Assembly (NCBI RefSeq): GCF_004005965.1
Contig: NZ_SACY01000003.1
Location: 186,001 to 250,000, forward strand
Source: Sandaracinomonas limnophila
GTDB lineage: Bacteria; Bacteroidota; Bacteroidia; Cytophagales; Spirosomataceae
Reading direction: 5' to 3'
Length of the DNA stretch: 64,000 nucleotides
The translations under genes were made by a program, and so were the position numbers. The notes below the pieces were generated by a model. That model had not been told where the DNA came from, searched no databases, and saw nothing but the letters and a program-made list of their open reading frames with translations. Below, piece by piece: positions 61,622-64,000 of the stretch. Position 1 is the stretch's first letter; each line of letters begins with the position of its first letter.

Positions 61622-62848
61622 ATGAACGAAGAATTGTTGTATAAAATTTGGCAAGGAAAAAAAATATTAGAATTACCCCTTACCACCCAATCAGGCGAAA
61701 GCATACAAATTTTAAATGCAGGGTCTAGAAATCTCTATTCTGGACCAGATTTCTTGGAAGCAAAAATTAGACTAGATAATACAGAATGGCAAGGTTCTGT
61801 TGAAATTCATGTTAAAGCCTCCGACTGGAATTTACACAAACACCAAACTGATCAGGCCTACTTAAATGTAATTTTACATGTAGTATGGGAAAATGACCAA
61901 GATATTTTCGACGAAATCGGCTATAAAATCCCTTGTCTTTGTTTAAAAAAATTTATTGCCAACCCTAATGATTTCATTTCCAATTCGAACAGTTCCTTTA
62001 TATGTCTGCAACTTTTAGCAGATGTACCTTTTAAGTATTTAGAAGTAATGAAAGAAAACTGTTTGCAAAAAAGGTTGGCCGAAAAAACATCTGGGGTCCA
62101 AAAACTTTGGGAATCAAATCAAAAAAATTGGGAAGAAACTCTTTACCAAACTTTAGCCAAAGCAATGGGATTTCAACAAAATGCAGAACCCATGTTACGA
62201 TTGGCACAATCAATTCCTTTGTCATTAATTTACAAATACCGCGATTCAAACCTACGAATACAAGCCTTATTTTTTGGAATGGCGGACCTCATTGAACTTT
62301 TTCCAGAAAAACATTTAATTGAAAAACTACAAAACGAATTTAATTTTTTGAAAATTAAACATCAATTATCTGACAATTTTATCAATAAATCTCATTGGAA
62401 ATATTTCAAATTAAGACCACACAATTATCCAAACATTCGAATATTTGAATTGGGTAAATTATTACAAAACAATGTAAATTTACTATCATTTTTTCTTGAT
62501 ATTCAGGAGCTGAAATCCTTGAAAATATTTTTTGAAGTGCATTCTAAAAACAAATCAAAACCATTTGGAGAACAAGCATTCAAAAGCATTTTACTAAACG
62601 CAATCATTCCCATTTTACTACTTTATGGCAAGCACAAAGGAAATATGAGTTATGAGAAAAGAGCTATGGATTGGTTAAACCAATTAAAACCTGAAGAACA
62701 TTTTATCGACAAAGAATTTACCAAAATCGGATTTCCACCAAAAAATGCTGCAGATTCCCAAGCATTTATTTTTTGGTGGAAAAATTATTGTCAATTAGAA
62801 AGATGTTTACAATGTGAGGTAGGAAAGTTTTTGTTTTCAAAAAGCTAA
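61622..62848 (+). CDS. DUF2851 family protein
   Basis: This is a 408-residue cytoplasmic protein with N-terminal GSRNLYSGPDFLEAKIRLDN, WQGSVEIHVKASDWNLHKHQ and YLNVILHVVWENDQDIFD, and a C-terminal WKNYCQLERCLQCEVGKFLF. This matches the DUF2851 family common in Bacteroidota. The N-terminal half has a beta-rich core with conserved Asp/Glu/His that resembles nuclease-like folds; function is unknown. Ends in a Cys-containing tail. It lies alone. Confidence 0.85.
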   Translation: MNEELLYKIWQGKKILELPLTTQSGESIQILNAGSRNLYSGPDFLEAKIRLDNTEWQGSVEIHVKASDWNLHKHQTDQAYLNVILHVVWENDQDIFDEIGYKIPCLCLKKFIANPNDFISNSNSSFICLQLLADVPFKYLEVMKENCLQKRLAEKTSGVQKLWESNQKNWEETLYQTLAKAMGFQQNAEPMLRLAQSIPLSLIYKYRDSNLRIQALFFGMADLIELFPEKHLIEKLQNEFNFLKIKHQLSDNFINKSHWKYFKLRPHNYPNIRIFELGKLLQNNVNLLSFFLDIQELKSLKIFFEVHSKNKSKPFGEQAFKSILLNAIIPILLLYGKHKGNMSYEKRAMDWLNQLKPEEHFIDKEFTKIGFPPKNAADSQAFIFWWKNYCQLERCLQCEVGKFLFSKS

Positions 62849-62932
62849 ATTATCTTCATGAAAACAGATTTTATCTACTTGAATATTTTAATCAAATAAA
62901 AAATTGTAATATGCTAAAAATTAAACCTTCCC

Positions 62933-63355
62933 ATGGATAACAAAATTAACAGAAACGAATTTTTAAAAAATTTAGGCTTTAGAGGTGCCTCTTTAGTGGC
63001 CCTGTATTGTACAAGTAAAGGATTAAGTTCTTGTTCAAGCGATAATACAGTTGTGCCAGCTAGTGTAGATTTAACAGTTGATTTAAGCACCACCACTGCA
63101 CTCGCAAATACAGGAGGATACACCATTGTATCAAATGTTGTTATTGCAAATACGGGAAATGGAAATTACGTAGCAGCGTCGATTACTTGTCCCCACGAAA
63201 ACAAAAATGCCATCAAATATCAAGGTTCCTCCTTCTATTGCCCAGAACACGGAGCCACATTTTCAACCAATGGCACATGTACCAATGGAATTACTGGAAA
63301 AGCCTTGAAAATTTACACTGTAACCAAAAGCGGAAATACATTAAAAATCACTTAG
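62933..63355 (+). CDS. Rieske [2Fe-2S] domain lipoprotein (paralogue)
   Basis: This is a 140-residue exported protein. It starts with a Tat-like segment (INRNEFLKNLGFRGASLVAL) and Cys residues (Cys26, Cys34) that could anchor lipid. The Rieske ligands are ITCPHENK (Cys86, His88) and FYCPEHGATF (Cys103, His106). It lacks the TTP linker of the paralogue at 50181 and has no adjacent partner genes. It may be a soluble or lipidated electron carrier. A terminator follows at 63380-63411. Confidence 0.9.
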   Translation: MDNKINRNEFLKNLGFRGASLVALYCTSKGLSSCSSDNTVVPASVDLTVDLSTTTALANTGGYTIVSNVVIANTGNGNYVAASITCPHENKNAIKYQGSSFYCPEHGATFSTNGTCTNGITGKALKIYTVTKSGNTLKIT

Positions 63356-63379
63356 ATTTTTTTTAAAAACTTTATAAAA

Positions 63380-63411
63380 CAAAAAAGCCTCAGAATTATC
63401 TGAGGCTTTTT
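63380..63411. terminator. Bidirectional terminator between the Rieske gene and tRNA-Gln
   Basis: AAAAAAGCCTCAGA / TCTGAGGCTTTTT with a short AT loop and A/T tracts on both sides. It ends the plus-strand Rieske transcript, and lies just 3' of the tRNA on the minus strand. Confidence 0.9.
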
Positions 63412-63417
63412 AATTTG

Positions 63418-63488
63418 TTGACCTACCAGGACTCGAACCTAGAACGACTGAACCAAAATCAGATGTGTTACCATTACACCATAGGTCA
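63418..63488 (-). tRNA. tRNA-Gln (anticodon TTG)
   Basis: The minus strand folds as a full 71-base cloverleaf: acceptor TGACCTA / TAGGTCA, D-stem GTGT / ACAC with loop AATGGTA, anticodon stem CTGA / TCAG with loop TTTTGGT (anticodon TTG), T-stem CTAGG / CCTGG with loop TTCGAGT, discriminator A. The 27-43 pair is a T-T mismatch. CCA is not encoded. TTG reads CAA codons for Gln. Confidence 0.93.
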
Positions 63489-63590
63489 ATCACAAATCGA
63501 GTGCAAAAATAAGACCTTTCGGCTAAATTATCAAATACAGAAGCAAAAAAATCGAATTATTTATCGACAATTCTGCTAAACCCTTGAATT

Positions 63591-64000
63591 TTAGTTTATT
63601 TCAGCAGAAGAAACTAAAGCCTCCGCATTTATTTTCTTTACTAATCCTTGTAATACCTTACCCGGACCACATTCGATAAATTCCGAAGCTCCGGCAGCAA
63701 CCATGGCCTCCACAGATTGTGTCCACAATACTGCACCCGTTAATTGATCAATTAAATTCTTTTTAATTGTTGTTGGATCTTGCGAAGGCTTAGCATTTAC
63801 ATTTTGAAAAATAGGACAAACAGGTGCCATAATTTCAGTTTGTTCTATCGCTGCTGCCAATTCAACACGCGCTGGCTCCATATAGGGCGAGTGAAAAGCT
63901 CCACCTACAGGTAATGGCAAAACACGTTTTGCTCCTGCAGCCTTTAATTCCTCCCCTACCTTTTCAATCCCATCTACACTTCCCGAAATAACAACTTGTC
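63591..64000 (-). CDS. fabD: Malonyl-CoA:ACP transacylase, C-terminal part (runs off the window)
   Basis: The last ~136 residues of FabD, which loads malonyl onto acyl carrier protein in fatty-acid synthesis, are read on the minus strand from the window edge. Features: ISGSVDGIEKVGEELKAAGA, LPLPVGGAFHSPYME with the catalytic His, TGAVLWTQSVEAMVAAGASE and FIECGPGKVLQGLVKKI. The N-terminal half with the nucleophile Ser is outside the window. Confidence 0.93.
   Translation of the reverse strand, partial: QVVISGSVDGIEKVGEELKAAGAKRVLPLPVGGAFHSPYMEPARVELAAAIEQTEIMAPVCPIFQNVNAKPSQDPTTIKKNLIDQLTGAVLWTQSVEAMVAAGASEFIECGPGKVLQGLVKKINAEALVSSAEIN

Noticed and set aside
1-64000. Insertion sequences, prophage or integrase
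   Set aside because: No transposase, integrase or phage structural motif was recognised on either strand, and gene order looks chromosomal throughout.

Overview
The window looks like a chromosomal segment of an AT-rich member of the Bacteroidota, most likely a Cytophagales-type environmental heterotroph. The reasons are three SusC-type and two SusD-type outer-membrane genes, a GLPGLI-family protein, many Bacteroidota-typical families (DUF3570, DUF4266, DUF2851, OMP_b-brl_3, propeller/Y_Y_Y/HTH regulators), many lipoboxes, promoters of the TTTG-N18/19-TAnnTTTG type, and little sign of Shine-Dalgarno sequences. I see no transposase, prophage, integrase or CRISPR array. Organism and family names come from motif recognition, not from a search.

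Layout. 1-9.9 kb (minus strand): a partial SusC, a complete SusC/SusD pair, a GntP-type gluconate permease, a sugar-kinase/nucleotidyltransferase pair and a truncated haemoglobin. 10-19.6 kb: a vanadium-haloperoxidase-like lipoprotein, an alpha/beta hydrolase-CBS-nadK operon, mutS, a GMC oxidoreductase with a gluconate-dehydrogenase subunit 3 partner, and pgeF. 19.6-23.2 kb: a short Cys-rich secreted peptide, a GLPGLI protein and a TonB-type barrel in one minus-strand operon. 23.4-28.8 kb: a cytochrome c-PQQ-type sugar dehydrogenase, a GH43-like enzyme, a CrtW-like carotenoid ketolase, pyrH-frr. 28.8-38.9 kb: a polysaccharide utilisation locus (propeller-HTH regulator divergent from SusC-SusD-LamG-glycoamylase/GH144-like). 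38.9-47.2 kb: kduD, an MbnP/MbnH-like copper operon, a GH88/105 hydrolase and a large PQQ-type dehydrogenase with PKD and cytochrome c domains. 47.3-52.8 kb: DUF3570-DUF4266-ApbE-thioredoxin-Rieske operon, M20 peptidase, CBS protein. 52.8-57.5 kb: sucrose operon (MFS transporter, fructokinase, amylosucrase, DUF1569). 57.5-64 kb: envelope and housekeeping genes (cdsA, DUF2007, CPBP protease, dusB, DUF2851), a second Rieske lipoprotein, tRNA-Gln and partial fabD.

How it fits together. Much of the window serves carbohydrate use: outer-membrane glycan import, surface or periplasmic hydrolases, periplasmic oxidation of sugars coupled to c-type cytochromes, uptake of the resulting aldonates (GntP, KduD), and a cytoplasmic sucrose route. 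Two operons deal with metals and redox: the MbnP/MbnH-type copper cluster and the ApbE/Rieske cluster.

The most unusual feature is non-coding. At least six gene 3' ends carry tandem arrays of 7- or 8-bp units that include or directly follow the stop codon. Each locus has its own unit, but every unit contains a stop triplet in the sense direction, so the arrays close all three reading frames. Second is the peptide/GLPGLI/barrel operon. Third is a terminator-shaped hairpin with a T7 run that contains the start codon of the first gene of the copper operon.
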